In this document: in pieces, positions 7,871 to 16,249 of the stretch
Layout: each line of letters starts with the position of its first letter
Numbering within the stretch: the stretch's first letter is position 1
Assembly (NCBI GenBank): GCA_040218145.1
Contig: JAVJQK010000050.1
Location: 124,001-188,000 of the forward strand
Length of the DNA stretch: 64,000 nucleotides
Direction of reading: 5' to 3'
Origin: Sandaracinaceae bacterium
GTDB lineage: Bacteria > Myxococcota_A > Polyangia > Polyangiales > Sandaracinaceae
Made by a program: the position numbers and the translations under genes
Notes under the pieces: model-generated
Told to the model about the DNA's origin: nothing
Database searches by the model: none
Seen by the model: the letters and a program-made list of their open reading frames with translations, nothing else

Positions 7871-9271
7871 TCAGTCGCACCCGTAGAGGTCGAACTCGTC
7901 GACGACCTCGTTTGCCGTGTTCAGCGCCCGTCCGTGCGCGACGCAGCCGTGGATCTCGAGGGACAGGTAGCTGTAGTCCTCGTTGTACGCGGCGGCGCTG
8001 AACCACTGGCCCGGCTCGATGGTGCGGAGGCTCGCGCCCGATCCGCCCGCGATGATCTCGGTCAGCCCGCGCGGCTCGACGTCGGTGCAGCCGCCGTAGA
8101 GCGGCACGCTGCGCTCGTAGTGGTGGTCGTGGCCGGCGAGGATGAGGTCCACGCCCAGCTCTTCGAGCACGCTGCGGAACTGCTCGACGGTCCCGTGTCG
8201 GATGCCCCGCTCGCTCGAGCTGTAGAAGGGGTGGTGCATGACCACGATCTGCCAGTCGGCGTCCGAGCCGCCGATGTCCTCGACCATCCAGTCGAACATG
8301 TCGTCGGTGATGCGCCCGTTGACGTCCAGGAAGATGGGGATCAGGGACGCGTCGTTGGAGTCGAGCACGGTGAAATGCGCGTTGCCGTAGTCGAAGCTGT
8401 AGTAGCGCTCCTGGTCGGCCTCTCGGAGCGCGACCTCGGGCAGATGGTAGACGTCCAGATAAGGCTGACCGTTGTCGGTCTTGGCCTCGTGGTTGCCCAT
8501 CGTCGGGTAGACCGGCACCCGGTGCATCAGGCCCTGGTAGATGTCGAAGAACCTCTCCTCGAACTCGCTGAACGTGCCGCTGCCGTAGGCCATGTCGCCG
8601 AGATGGAGGAAGATGTCGTGCTCCCCTCCCTCCAGGCTCCGCTCCATGAACGCGTCGCGGACGGCGCGCTGGTCGTCCGAGCCGCTGCCGCTGTCGCCCA
8701 GGGCCAGGATGCGCACGGGGCGCCCCGTGCCGTCCCACGCCGTGTCGAGGCGGAGGTTGCGCGCGAGCACCACGCCGTCCTCGACGATCTCGTAGCAGTA
8801 GGCCGCGTTGGGGCTCAGGCCCGTGAGGGTGGCGTCGTAGCCGACGTAGTCGCGCGCCTGCTCGGTGCGATCGGTCGGGAACATCTCGGCCGTCGCCTCG
8901 ACCTCCTGCCACGGACCGTCGGGGGAGGGCGCCCAGCGCACCACGGCGCGTCCGCCTCCGGTCGACGTCCAGGCGACGCGCGCGCTCGAGGCGGTGACGC
9001 TCTCGAGGTACGGCCAGCGCCAGAGCGGCGAGTCCCCGATGAACTCCGGCGCGCCGCAGTCGAGCTCCGGACCGGGCTCGAGCGCGGGCGGGTCGGGCAG
9101 CTCAGGCGGTGTGCCGGTCGGCGGGCCCATGCAGACCTCGGGCGGGACGCCGCCGCCGTCGACGCCCGAGTCGGCGTTCACGGCGGGGCCGGCGTCGTCG
9201 TCGGCGGGCGCGCCGTCGTCACAGCCGAGGAGGGTGAGCGCGGCGGCGCACAGACAGAGGGCTCGAAGCAT
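7871..9271 (-). CDS. Metallophosphoesterase lipoprotein (purple acid phosphatase-like)
   Basis: A 466-residue lipoprotein: the signal ends LTLLGC with Cys at 17, followed by an Asp/Gly/Pro-rich linker. An Fn3-like N-terminal domain of the purple-acid-phosphatase type (about 70-180) precedes a calcineurin-like catalytic domain. Its metal motifs are LALGDSG, LHLGDMAY, MGNHE, VMHHPF and LAGHDHHYERS. It should hydrolyse phosphomonoesters or diesters at the cell envelope. The start at 9271 fits the lipobox and has TAGGAT ending 7 nt upstream; an in-frame ATG at 9280 is less likely. It diverges from the methyltransferase gene. Confidence 0.9.
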   Translation of the reverse strand: MLRALCLCAAALTLLGCDDGAPADDDAGPAVNADSGVDGGGVPPEVCMGPPTGTPPELPDPPALEPGPELDCGAPEFIGDSPLWRWPYLESVTASSARVAWTSTGGGRAVVRWAPSPDGPWQEVEATAEMFPTDRTEQARDYVGYDATLTGLSPNAAYCYEIVEDGVVLARNLRLDTAWDGTGRPVRILALGDSGSGSDDQRAVRDAFMERSLEGGEHDIFLHLGDMAYGSGTFSEFEERFFDIYQGLMHRVPVYPTMGNHEAKTDNGQPYLDVYHLPEVALREADQERYYSFDYGNAHFTVLDSNDASLIPIFLDVNGRITDDMFDWMVEDIGGSDADWQIVVMHHPFYSSSERGIRHGTVEQFRSVLEELGVDLILAGHDHHYERSVPLYGGCTDVEPRGLTEIIAGGSGASLRTIEPGQWFSAAAYNEDYSYLSLEIHGCVAHGRALNTANEVVDEFDLYGCD

Positions 9272-9278
9272 GCGGCCC

Positions 9279-9284
9279 ATCCTA
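9279..9284 (-). promoter_or_regulatory. TAnnnT -10 element of the phosphoesterase lipoprotein gene
   Basis: TAGGAT ends 7 nt before the ATG at 9271, which would put transcription start at or next to the start codon. No clear -35 is seen. It overlaps the alternative ATG at 9280, arguing against that start. Confidence 0.5.
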
Positions 9285-9328
9285 CACGGACGGTTCGGGT
9301 CGTCGACCGGAGCGGCCCGTTCGTGCGC

Positions 9329-9334
9329 TATGTT
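9329..9334 (+). promoter_or_regulatory. TAnnnT -10 element of the methyltransferase gene
   Basis: TATGTT ends 6 nt before ATG 9341, with no Shine-Dalgarno between. It fits a leaderless transcript. Confidence 0.5.
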
Positions 9335-9340
9335 TCGCAG

Positions 9341-10063
9341 ATGTTCCACCCCGATGGACCGACCCTCTGGGAGCTGGCCGAGCAGGCGCTGTCTTCGACC
9401 GACCGCGGCTACGACCTCATCGCGCGCAAGTTCGACTACACGCCGTTCCGCACGCCGGACCCGGTCGTTCAGCGCTGCGCCGAGCGCGCGGCCGACCGGG
9501 GTCCGGTGCGACGCGGGATCGACCTCTGCTGCGGCACCGGCGCGGGCGTCCGTTGGTTCCGGCCGCTCTGCGACGAGGCGATGTTCGGCATCGACCGCTC
9601 CGCCGGGATGCTCGCCGAGGCCGAGCGCCGCCTGGTCGACGCGCCGGGCGACGCGCGCGTCGGGCTCGTCCGAGGAGACGCGCTCGCGCTGCCCTTCGAG
9701 GACGGCGCGTTCGACCTCGCGACCTGCTTCGGCGCCTTCGGCCACATCCTCGAGTCCGACGAGCCGCGCTTCGTCCGCGAGATCCATCGAGTGCTCGCGC
9801 CCGGCGGCCGCTTCGTGTTCGCGACGAGCGAGGTCCCGCCGCCCTGGTCGCCGGCCCTCTGGATGGCGCGCGGCTTCAACGCCGCGATGCGCGTGCGCAA
9901 CGCAGTGATCAAACCCGAGTTCATCATGTACTACCTCACCTTCACCTGGCCCGAGGTCGGGTCCCTGCTCGAGGCCGCGGGCTTCGAGGTCACCGTCGAT
10001 CGAGGCGCCTTCGATCCACCCTTCGGCCGGCTCCTCTGGGTCAGCGCGGAGAAGCGCCGATGA
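9341..10063 (+). CDS. Class I SAM-dependent methyltransferase
   Basis: A 240-residue methyltransferase fold. Motif I is GIDLCCGTGAGVRW, followed by FGIDRSAGML (ribose-binding acidic residue), RGDALALPFEDGAFDLATC (motif II) and HRVLAPGGRFVFAT (motif III). The hydrophobic segment near residue 185 (FIMYYLTFTWPEV) resembles the cap of small-molecule or lipid methyltransferases. The substrate cannot be named. The stop overlaps the start of the PanE-like reductase gene (ATGA), so the two are translationally coupled. A short TAnnnT promoter stands directly before the start codon. Confidence 0.87.
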   Translation: MFHPDGPTLWELAEQALSSTDRGYDLIARKFDYTPFRTPDPVVQRCAERAADRGPVRRGIDLCCGTGAGVRWFRPLCDEAMFGIDRSAGMLAEAERRLVDAPGDARVGLVRGDALALPFEDGAFDLATCFGAFGHILESDEPRFVREIHRVLAPGGRFVFATSEVPPPWSPALWMARGFNAAMRVRNAVIKPEFIMYYLTFTWPEVGSLLEAAGFEVTVDRGAFDPPFGRLLWVSAEKRR

Positions 10064-10821
10064 GCGACGTGGTCATCATCGGGCTCGGTCAGATGGGCCT
10101 CGTGTTCTCGAACGGGTTCCTGCGCCTGGGCCACGCCGTGCACCCCGCGCTGCGGGGCACGGACCTCGACGCCCTCGCCGCCGCGGTGCCGGCGCCCGAG
10201 GTCGTCCTCGTCGCGGTGGGGGAGGGAGATCTGCCGCCGGTGCTCGCGCGCATGCCCGAGCCCTGGCGCGACCGGCTCCTGCTGCTCCAGAACGAGCTGC
10301 TCCCGGAGGACTGGCGCCGGCACGGCGTGGCGGATCCGACGGTGGCCGTGGTCTGGTTCGAGAAGAAGAAGGGCAAGCCGGTGCACGTGGTGATCCCCAC
10401 GGTGGTCTCCGGGCCGAACGCGGCGCTCGTCGCGAGCGCGCTCGAGGCGCTCGAGATCCCGGTGCGCGTCGGTCCGCCCGACCGGCTGCTCTTCGAGCTC
10501 GTGAAGAAGAACCTCTACATCCTCACCGCGAACCTCGCGGGGCTCGAGGCGGGCGGGACGGTCAGCGCGCTCTGGGCGGAGCACCGCGATCTGGCCCGCG
10601 ACGTGGCGGCGGAGGTGCTGGCGTTGCAGGCCTTCCGCGCCGGAGAGCCGCTGCCGCAGCGCGAGCTCATCGCGGGCATGGTCGAGGCCTTCGAGGGCGA
10701 TCCCGAGCACGGCTGCACGGGGCGCTCGGCGCCTGCGCGGCTGCGTCGCGCGCTCGGTCAGGCGAAGCAAGCGGAGCTGCATCTCCCGACCCTGGAGCGG
10801 CTCGGCGATCGACACCTCTGA
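10060..10821 (+). CDS. NAD(P)-binding protein, ketopantoate reductase-like
   Basis: A 253-residue protein with a Rossmann N-terminus (VVIIGLGQMGLVFSNGFL) as in PanE/ApbA reductases. It is shorter than true PanE (about 300 residues), and the family's later Lys/Asn/Ser/Glu catalytic positions are not clearly matched, though LVKKNLYILTANLAGLE could hold the Lys and Asn. Reduction of a 2-keto acid or related compound is possible, but pantothenate synthesis should not be assumed. It overlaps the methyltransferase gene by 4 bases and runs head-on into the GGDEF-EAL gene 20 bp away. Confidence 0.72.
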   Translation: MSDVVIIGLGQMGLVFSNGFLRLGHAVHPALRGTDLDALAAAVPAPEVVLVAVGEGDLPPVLARMPEPWRDRLLLLQNELLPEDWRRHGVADPTVAVVWFEKKKGKPVHVVIPTVVSGPNAALVASALEALEIPVRVGPPDRLLFELVKKNLYILTANLAGLEAGGTVSALWAEHRDLARDVAAEVLALQAFRAGEPLPQRELIAGMVEAFEGDPEHGCTGRSAPARLRRALGQAKQAELHLPTLERLGDRHL

Positions 10822-10841
10822 CCACGCGGGCTGCGAGATGC

Positions 10842-12647
10842 TCAGCGAGGGAAGAGCTCGGAGACGTTCGGAGCCGGCACGGGGCGTGAAAAGTAATAGC
10901 CCTGGACCTCGTCGCAGCCGAGCGCGGCCAGGGCGTCGAGCTGCGCCTCGGTCTCGACGCCTTCGGCCAGCACCTTCAGGCCGAGGCTGTGCCCGAGCCC
11001 GGTGATCGCCTCGGTGAGGGCGACCGCGCTCGAGCGGGCGCCGTCGCCCTCGGCGTCGAGGTCCTTCACGAAGGAGCGATCGATCTTGAGCACGTCGACG
11101 GGGAGCCGCTGCAGATACGAGAGCGAGGAGTAGCCCGTCCCGAAGTCGTCGACGGAGACGCGCACGCCGAGATGACGCAGCTCCGAGAGCTTCTCGGCCG
11201 CGGCGCCGACGTCGTCCATCAGCGAGGTCTCGGTCACCTCGAGCTCGAGCGCGCCCGGCGGCAGGGTGGAGCTCTTGAGCACCCGCGCGACGGTCCCGAC
11301 GAAGTCGGGGCGCGAGAACTGCTGCGCCGAGACGTTGACCGAGACCGACGGCAGGTCCACGCCCGCGCCGTGCCAGCGCCGCATCTGGCGGCAGGACTCG
11401 AGCATCACCCAGGTCCCGATCGGGACGATCAGCTCGGACTCCTCCGCGACGGGGAGGAACACGCCGGGGCTCACCAGCTGATCGCCGCGCTTCCAGCGGA
11501 TGAGCGCCTCGACGCCGCTCCACTTGCGGGTGCGGATGTCGACCTTCGGCTGATAGTGGAGGAGCAGCTCGCCCGCGCCGAGCGCCCGGCGGAGGTGACG
11601 CTCGAGGTCTCCGCGGCGCTCGACGGCCTCGCGGAGCTCGTCCGTGAACAGCTCGATCCGTCCCCGCTGCCACGCCGCCTTCGCGCGGTGGAGCGCGATG
11701 CCGGCGTAGCGGAGGAGCGCGGAGACGTCCTGCGCGTGGTCGGGGTAGCGGCTGACGCCGACGGTGGCGCTGACGGACAGCTCGTAGCCCTGCACGTGAA
11801 ACGGCTCGCGGAGCGCGCTGAGCACGCGGTCGGTGAGGGCGAGCGCGGATCGGCCGCCGCCCACGTCGCTGAAGATCACCACGAACTCGTCGCCCGAGCC
11901 GCGCCCCACGAGATCGCTCTCGCCGGTCGTCTCCAGCAGGCGCTCGGCGACCTGACGCAGCAGCTCGTCGCCGACCGACCGACCGAGCCAGTCGTCGATG
12001 CGGTGGAAACGGTCGAGCGCGAAGAGCGCGACCGCGAGCCCCCTGTCCTTGCGGCGCGCGCGATCGAGCGCGACCTGCATGGGCTGGATCAGCATCAGCC
12101 GATCGGGGAGCCCGGTCACCGCGTCGTGGTTGCCCGCCGACAGCGGCCAGGCGGCGAGCTCTTCCGTCATCTGCGGGAGCGCCGTCGCGGGCGTGGCCGG
12201 GCGCGCGTTCGCCGCGGTGGCCTTCGGAGGACGGAGCGCGTCCGCGATCATCGCGACCACGGTGGCGAGCGCCTCGGCGTCGAGCGACCCGAAGTCGTCG
12301 CGGGGGACACTGTCCGCGAGCACCATCGCGCCGACCTGCGTGCCCTCGCTCATCAACGGCACGCTGATCAGCGCCGCGACGCGGAAGTCGGGCGGGAAGA
12401 AGACGCTCTCCGGCGCGGCGGGGCCGCGGCCGATCACCGGGACGACGGTCGTCTCTTCGCGGGCGATGCGCCAGGACGGCACGTCGGACGGCATCCCGGC
12501 GAGCACCGCCGCCTCGCCGTGCGCGCAGATCATCTTGCCCGTCTGCGCCTCCACGCGGTAGAGGACCGCGAGCGGACAGCGCGCGAGCGCGGCGGCGACA
12601 CGCAGCCGCTTCGCGACTGCCTCGCTCATGGGATCGGGCGGGACCAC
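10842..12647 (-). CDS. GAF-GGDEF-EAL cyclic di-GMP enzyme
   Basis: A 601-residue protein. A GAF sensor occupies about residues 10-140, a GGDEF domain about 170-335 and an EAL domain about 345-600. The GGDEF loop reads GRGSGDEFVVIF, an SGDEF variant, so cyclase activity is uncertain. The EAL site looks intact: GVEALIRWK, EVTETSL, VDDFGTGYSSL, KIDRSFVKD, LAEGVETEAQ and QGYYFSRP. The most likely activity is therefore c-di-GMP hydrolysis gated by GAF and GGDEF. GTG 12647 is chosen because TATGCT ends 8 nt upstream; ATG 12629 is the alternative. Confidence 0.93.
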   Translation of the reverse strand: MVPPDPMSEAVAKRLRVAAALARCPLAVLYRVEAQTGKMICAHGEAAVLAGMPSDVPSWRIAREETTVVPVIGRGPAAPESVFFPPDFRVAALISVPLMSEGTQVGAMVLADSVPRDDFGSLDAEALATVVAMIADALRPPKATAANARPATPATALPQMTEELAAWPLSAGNHDAVTGLPDRLMLIQPMQVALDRARRKDRGLAVALFALDRFHRIDDWLGRSVGDELLRQVAERLLETTGESDLVGRGSGDEFVVIFSDVGGGRSALALTDRVLSALREPFHVQGYELSVSATVGVSRYPDHAQDVSALLRYAGIALHRAKAAWQRGRIELFTDELREAVERRGDLERHLRRALGAGELLLHYQPKVDIRTRKWSGVEALIRWKRGDQLVSPGVFLPVAEESELIVPIGTWVMLESCRQMRRWHGAGVDLPSVSVNVSAQQFSRPDFVGTVARVLKSSTLPPGALELEVTETSLMDDVGAAAEKLSELRHLGVRVSVDDFGTGYSSLSYLQRLPVDVLKIDRSFVKDLDAEGDGARSSAVALTEAITGLGHSLGLKVLAEGVETEAQLDALAALGCDEVQGYYFSRPVPAPNVSELFPR

Positions 12648-12655
12648 CGTCCCAG

Positions 12656-12685
12656 AGCATAGACCCCCTTGGGGCGATCTGTCAC
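12656..12685 (-). promoter_or_regulatory. Sigma-70-type promoter of the GAF-GGDEF-EAL gene
   Basis: GTGACA (-35) and TATGCT (-10) are separated by 18 bp; the -10 ends 8 nt before GTG 12647. Transcription would begin at or beside the start codon. Confidence 0.5.
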
Positions 12686-12746
12686 CGTCAGCTCAGAAGA
12701 ATCCGCTATAGGGGCAAGATTCCGTCCTGAGGGGGGTAGCTGAGGC

Positions 12747-13436
12747 CTACCAGCGGATCGAGAAGACCATGTGTTGGCCGGCTCCGTCACGGCGCCGCTC
12801 CATCAACTCGACGGTGGGCGCGGGGGCCTCGTGCGAGCGCAGGGTGCCGCACACGATCCCCGTGAAGACGTGCTCGTAGAAGTCGGTCGGCTCGACGAGA
12901 CACGTCCAGCGCACCTCGCGCTCGCCGCGCGCTTCGCAGACGTGCGAGTTCCAGGCGACGGAGATGTTGTAGGCGTCGGCGAGGCGCTCGAGGACCCGCC
13001 GCGGAGAGCTCCCCATCAGCAAGCTCATGGTCCGGCCGAGCGGGCTGGCGCGGAAGACGGGGTAGAACGTCTCGGCGACGCTGCGCATCGCGTCCGACAG
13101 CTCCGCGTGCGGGTGCAGCAGGGGCGAGGCGAGGAAGAAGAGCTTGTAGAAGTCGCGGTGCGGGTGGAGCGTGAACGGCAGCACGCTCGACGGGACCTCC
13201 GCGAGCGCCGTGATGCGCTGGGTCTCCGGCTGGCCCGCGACGCTCGCGACGGCGTTCACGAGGCCGACGAAGAACATGCCTCGCACCTCGCACTCGAGCG
13301 GGAAGTCGTAGAGGGTCTGGGCGACGGCGTCGCGCTCGCGCGGGCTCGCTCGCACCTTGGCCGCGAAGCTCGCCGCCTCACCCATGGTGATCGCCTGGCG
13401 GCCCCACGAGCCCGCGTGTCCCTCCGAGAGCCCCAT
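12747..13436 (-). CDS. DUF2378 (Mxa_TIGR02265-like) family protein
   Basis: A 229-residue protein with the layout of the DUF2378 family that is expanded in myxobacteria: VRGMFFVGLVNAVAS, LHPHRDFYKLFFLASPLLH and AETFYPVFRASPLGRTMSLLMG are the recognisable blocks, ending with HMVFSIRW. The family's function is unknown; related domains are found near heme-NO-binding and V4R ligand-binding folds. It lies 20 bp downstream of the FAD oxidoreductase gene on the same strand, so both are probably one transcript. ATG 13436 has GGAG next to it; ATG 13385 would drop 17 residues. Confidence 0.75.
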   Translation of the reverse strand: MGLSEGHAGSWGRQAITMGEAASFAAKVRASPRERDAVAQTLYDFPLECEVRGMFFVGLVNAVASVAGQPETQRITALAEVPSSVLPFTLHPHRDFYKLFFLASPLLHPHAELSDAMRSVAETFYPVFRASPLGRTMSLLMGSSPRRVLERLADAYNISVAWNSHVCEARGEREVRWTCLVEPTDFYEHVFTGIVCGTLRSHEAPAPTVELMERRRDGAGQHMVFSIRW

Positions 13437-13456
13437 CTCCGAGGAAAGAGAGTGCC

Positions 13457-15094
13457 TCAGGGGATGGCGTGGATCCAGTGGGGGCGCCCTCTCGCGTAGC
13501 GGCGCGCGTCGAGCTTCTTCAGCCCCGACAGCCAGCCCGGCTCCTGGAGAGGAAAGACGGCGGCGCGCTCGGCGCTGGCGCCGGTGCGGTCGAGGATGCC
13601 GTTGACCGCGCGGCGCGCCGCCTCGTTGGCCGCCTCCATCGTCGCGAGGTCGGTGTGGGTGCGCACGTAGTCCGACGCGAGGTAGAGGTTCTCGATCGAC
13701 GTGATGGCGTCGGGCCGGTTCGCCCAGGAGCCCTTCGTGTTGATGAGGAGCGGCTCGAGGTTCGAGACCGTCGAGGGGTTCGGGAACTCGATCGCCGGAT
13801 CGAGGAACCACGTGACGAGGTTCCGGTCCATCAGGTCCATCACTGCGTCGTCGTTCACGGCGCGCTTCAGCTGCTCCCACACCTCGGCGTGCACCTCGTC
13901 GGCGTCGGACAGCTCGCGCGCGGGCTTGCCGAAGATCACCCCCGGCTGGTTCCAGTCCGAGATGTCCACGCTGAGGATGCCCCGCACGTCACCCGCGCCG
14001 TAGCCGCTCAGGCGGGCCTCCCAGAACTGCGCCTGCGAGATGCTCGTGAGCGCCCACGGGCTGTCGATGTAGATGGCGTGGCCTCGCGCGAGCGGCACGT
14101 CGTCTCTCAGGTAGTACTGGATGCCGTTCATCCACTCGGTCTCGAGGAGCGCGAGCTTCGCGAGGCGCGGCTCGAGCGCGAGCATGTCCGGTGTCAGGAG
14201 GGGCACGAGCGCCTCGACCGGGACCGCGCACACGTAGTGGTCCGCTACGACCGAGTGGCTCGTCCCGCCCATCTCGACGTCGACCGACGCGATGCGTCCC
14301 CCGGCGAGGTGGAACGCCGTCAGCGTCGCTTCCGTGTGGTAGGTGACGCCCTCTCCCTCGAGGTAGTTCCGCCACGGGTGGATCCACACCTCGCTCGTGG
14401 GGCCGTCGAGCACGCGGTCGAGATCCACGCGCGGGTCGAGCAGGTCCTGCAGGAGCTGGAACAGGAGGACGCCGATGGTCCGCGCGCTGCCCTTCTCGGC
14501 GCGCATCGCCACGAGCGACCGGGTCAGCCCCGTGGCGAGGTAGCGCCGATAGGAGAGGGACATCTCCGACGCGCGCACGAAGTCCCACCAGCTGATCTCC
14601 TCGAGCTCCCCGAAGCGGCGCGCGTCGCTCGACGTCATCACGTAGAGCACGCGGCTGGCGAAGAAGGTCCACTCGCGGAGCGAGATCCCCAGATCCGAGC
14701 CGAAGAGGGTCTTCAGCGCGCCGACGAGCTCCACGGGAGAGGTCGGGACGCGTGTCAGGTAGATGGGATCGCTCTTGCCTTCGCGCGCGATCAGCACCTG
14801 GTGGGTCGGCACGAGGTTGTCGAACACCGTCGCGCCCGGCGAGCCCGGCGTCGGGATGCGACGCATGGTGTCGTTGATGTGCTTGTAGAAGCCGGGGAAG
14901 AAGCGGAAGCCGTGCTCCCCCGGCAGCGGGGGCGTGCTCGCGGTGCCCGTGCCCGGGACGTCGAGGCTGCGCGCCTTGCCGCCCGGGCGCGGTCGACGCT
15001 CGTACACCGTGACGTCGAAGCCGCGCTCGATCAGCTCGTGCGCCGCGCTCATCCCCGCGACGCCTCCCCCCAGGACCGCAACGTGGTCTGCCAT
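13457..15094 (-). CDS. FAD-dependent amine oxidase / phytoene desaturase-like oxidoreductase
   Basis: A 545-residue flavoprotein. The N-terminus has the dinucleotide fold VAVLGGGVAGMSAAHELI followed by VYERRPRPGGKARS, as in hydroxysqualene dehydroxylase, phytoene desaturase and other amine-oxidase-family enzymes. Near the C-terminus SIENLYLASDYVRT and MEAANEAARRAVNGIL form the second FAD-binding block. Isoprenoid or carotenoid-type substrates are plausible, but no terpenoid genes are adjacent. The same strand carries the DUF2378 gene 20 bp downstream. TACGAT ends 9 nt before the ATG, a possible -10. Confidence 0.85.
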   Translation of the reverse strand: MADHVAVLGGGVAGMSAAHELIERGFDVTVYERRPRPGGKARSLDVPGTGTASTPPLPGEHGFRFFPGFYKHINDTMRRIPTPGSPGATVFDNLVPTHQVLIAREGKSDPIYLTRVPTSPVELVGALKTLFGSDLGISLREWTFFASRVLYVMTSSDARRFGELEEISWWDFVRASEMSLSYRRYLATGLTRSLVAMRAEKGSARTIGVLLFQLLQDLLDPRVDLDRVLDGPTSEVWIHPWRNYLEGEGVTYHTEATLTAFHLAGGRIASVDVEMGGTSHSVVADHYVCAVPVEALVPLLTPDMLALEPRLAKLALLETEWMNGIQYYLRDDVPLARGHAIYIDSPWALTSISQAQFWEARLSGYGAGDVRGILSVDISDWNQPGVIFGKPARELSDADEVHAEVWEQLKRAVNDDAVMDLMDRNLVTWFLDPAIEFPNPSTVSNLEPLLINTKGSWANRPDAITSIENLYLASDYVRTHTDLATMEAANEAARRAVNGILDRTGASAERAAVFPLQEPGWLSGLKKLDARRYARGRPHWIHAIP

Positions 15095-15281
15095 GACGCG
15101 CGCATCGTACCAGAGCCGCTCGCGCGCCGGGTGCGCGTTGCTCGATTCGGACGTCTCTCCGGGGACGAGGCTCGTCTTCTCCGGCTCGTTGGGTCCAGCG
15201 GGATCTGCGTGTGCAGCTCGAGGGGATCCGACGGAGCGCAAACGATGCGCCGCGCGGCCACGCGAACGACGGCGCCGGGGC

Positions 15282-15297
15282 TGGCACGCGGACTGCT
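15282..15297 (+). promoter_or_regulatory. Sigma-54-type promoter (-24/-12) before the AgmX-like gene
   Basis: TGGCACG-N4-CTGCT, with GG and GC exactly 10 nt apart. The predicted start (about 15308) lies just before the GGAGGG ribosome site at 15310-15315 of the gene starting at 15319. The sequence matches the two sigma-54-like elements near 60.4-60.5 kb at all 12 fixed positions. Confidence 0.6.
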
Positions 15298-15318
15298 CTG
15301 ATCGGAGCTGGAGGGCAC

Positions 15319-16239
15319 ATGCAAGACGCACCGAAGCCACGCGCCTGGGAACGCTCGCTCGCGACGCTCGATCAGAAGAGCGGGTACTTCTACGAGGAGG
15401 AGCCCACGTGGATGTGGCAGGAGCTGCGGAACACGACCATCCCGCCGCCTCCGCCCGAGCGAGTCGATTTGAACGAGGTGGTCAAGTCGATCTCCGAGCG
15501 CCCGCCCGAGCCCATCCTGGACCCGCTGCCTCCGCGCCGCGCGAAGGTGGATCGCAGAGCGTTCGAGGTCTCGATGGGCATCAACGTGGCGCTCGGCCTC
15601 GGCGTCGTCGCGTGCCTCTCGCTCATCCTCCTGCGCCCCGAGCGGGTCGTGCACACGCCCGTGCTCGTGGACGCGCTCCGCCCCGGACCGACCGTCGACT
15701 GGTCGGCGCAGCAGGGGGCCGAGGCGCTGCCTCGCGGCGTCGACGCGCCCGCCGCCCTCGCCGCCCTCGCGCCGCTCGACAGCACGCTCGCGAGCTCCGG
15801 GCTCGAGCCCTCGATGGCGGAGGCGAGCGGCCCGCCCCAGCTGATCGTGATGCCGCCGGTGCACATCCGGGTGCCCGCCGCCCGCACGATCGCGCCCCCG
15901 CCCTCGGCGAGCGCCACGGCCAGCGTGTCGGCCGCCGCACGCGCGCCCGCGCCTCCACGGCCCGACCCCGCGCTGCCGGAGCACCCCAGCCGCGCCGACG
16001 TGGCGGCCGCGATGGAAGGAATCGCGCCCTCCATTCGAGACTGCGTGACCGGCCGCGGAGGCGAGCGCGTGAGCCTCTTCGTGCGGTTCTCCAACACCGG
16101 CCGCGTCCGCTCCGCCCTCGTCGAGGACTCCGCGGCCGCGCCGGCGCAGCGCTCGTGCATGGCGCGCGCCGTCCGCGCGGCGACGGTGCCCGCGTTCCGC
16201 AGTTCGTCGCTCAGCGTGCGCTACCCGTTCGTGCTCTGA
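15319..16239 (+). CDS. TonB/AgmX-like single-pass envelope protein
   Basis: A 306-residue protein. Residues 1-80 are cytoplasmic and contain a Pro-rich stretch; one membrane helix (about 82-102, VALGLGVVACLSLILL) is followed by a long Ala/Pro-rich periplasmic linker. The C-terminal domain of about 80 residues (MEGIAPSIRDCVTG, SLFVRFSNTGRVRSALVED, SCMARAVRAATVPAF) resembles the TonB-like C-terminal domain of AgmX/PglI gliding proteins, including the two cysteines. It may transmit force or signals across the periplasm (inference). GGAGGG lies 3 nt before the ATG, and a sigma-54-like promoter stands upstream. Confidence 0.78.
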   Translation: MQDAPKPRAWERSLATLDQKSGYFYEEEPTWMWQELRNTTIPPPPPERVDLNEVVKSISERPPEPILDPLPPRRAKVDRRAFEVSMGINVALGLGVVACLSLILLRPERVVHTPVLVDALRPGPTVDWSAQQGAEALPRGVDAPAALAALAPLDSTLASSGLEPSMAEASGPPQLIVMPPVHIRVPAARTIAPPPSASATASVSAAARAPAPPRPDPALPEHPSRADVAAAMEGIAPSIRDCVTGRGGERVSLFVRFSNTGRVRSALVEDSAAAPAQRSCMARAVRAATVPAFRSSSLSVRYPFVL

Positions 16240-16249
16240 CGCCCGCGTC

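Noticed and set aside
6602-9340. Very long upstream extension of the methyltransferase at 9341
   Set aside because: The extension crosses three well-supported minus-strand genes; ATG 9341 has a suitable -10 element.
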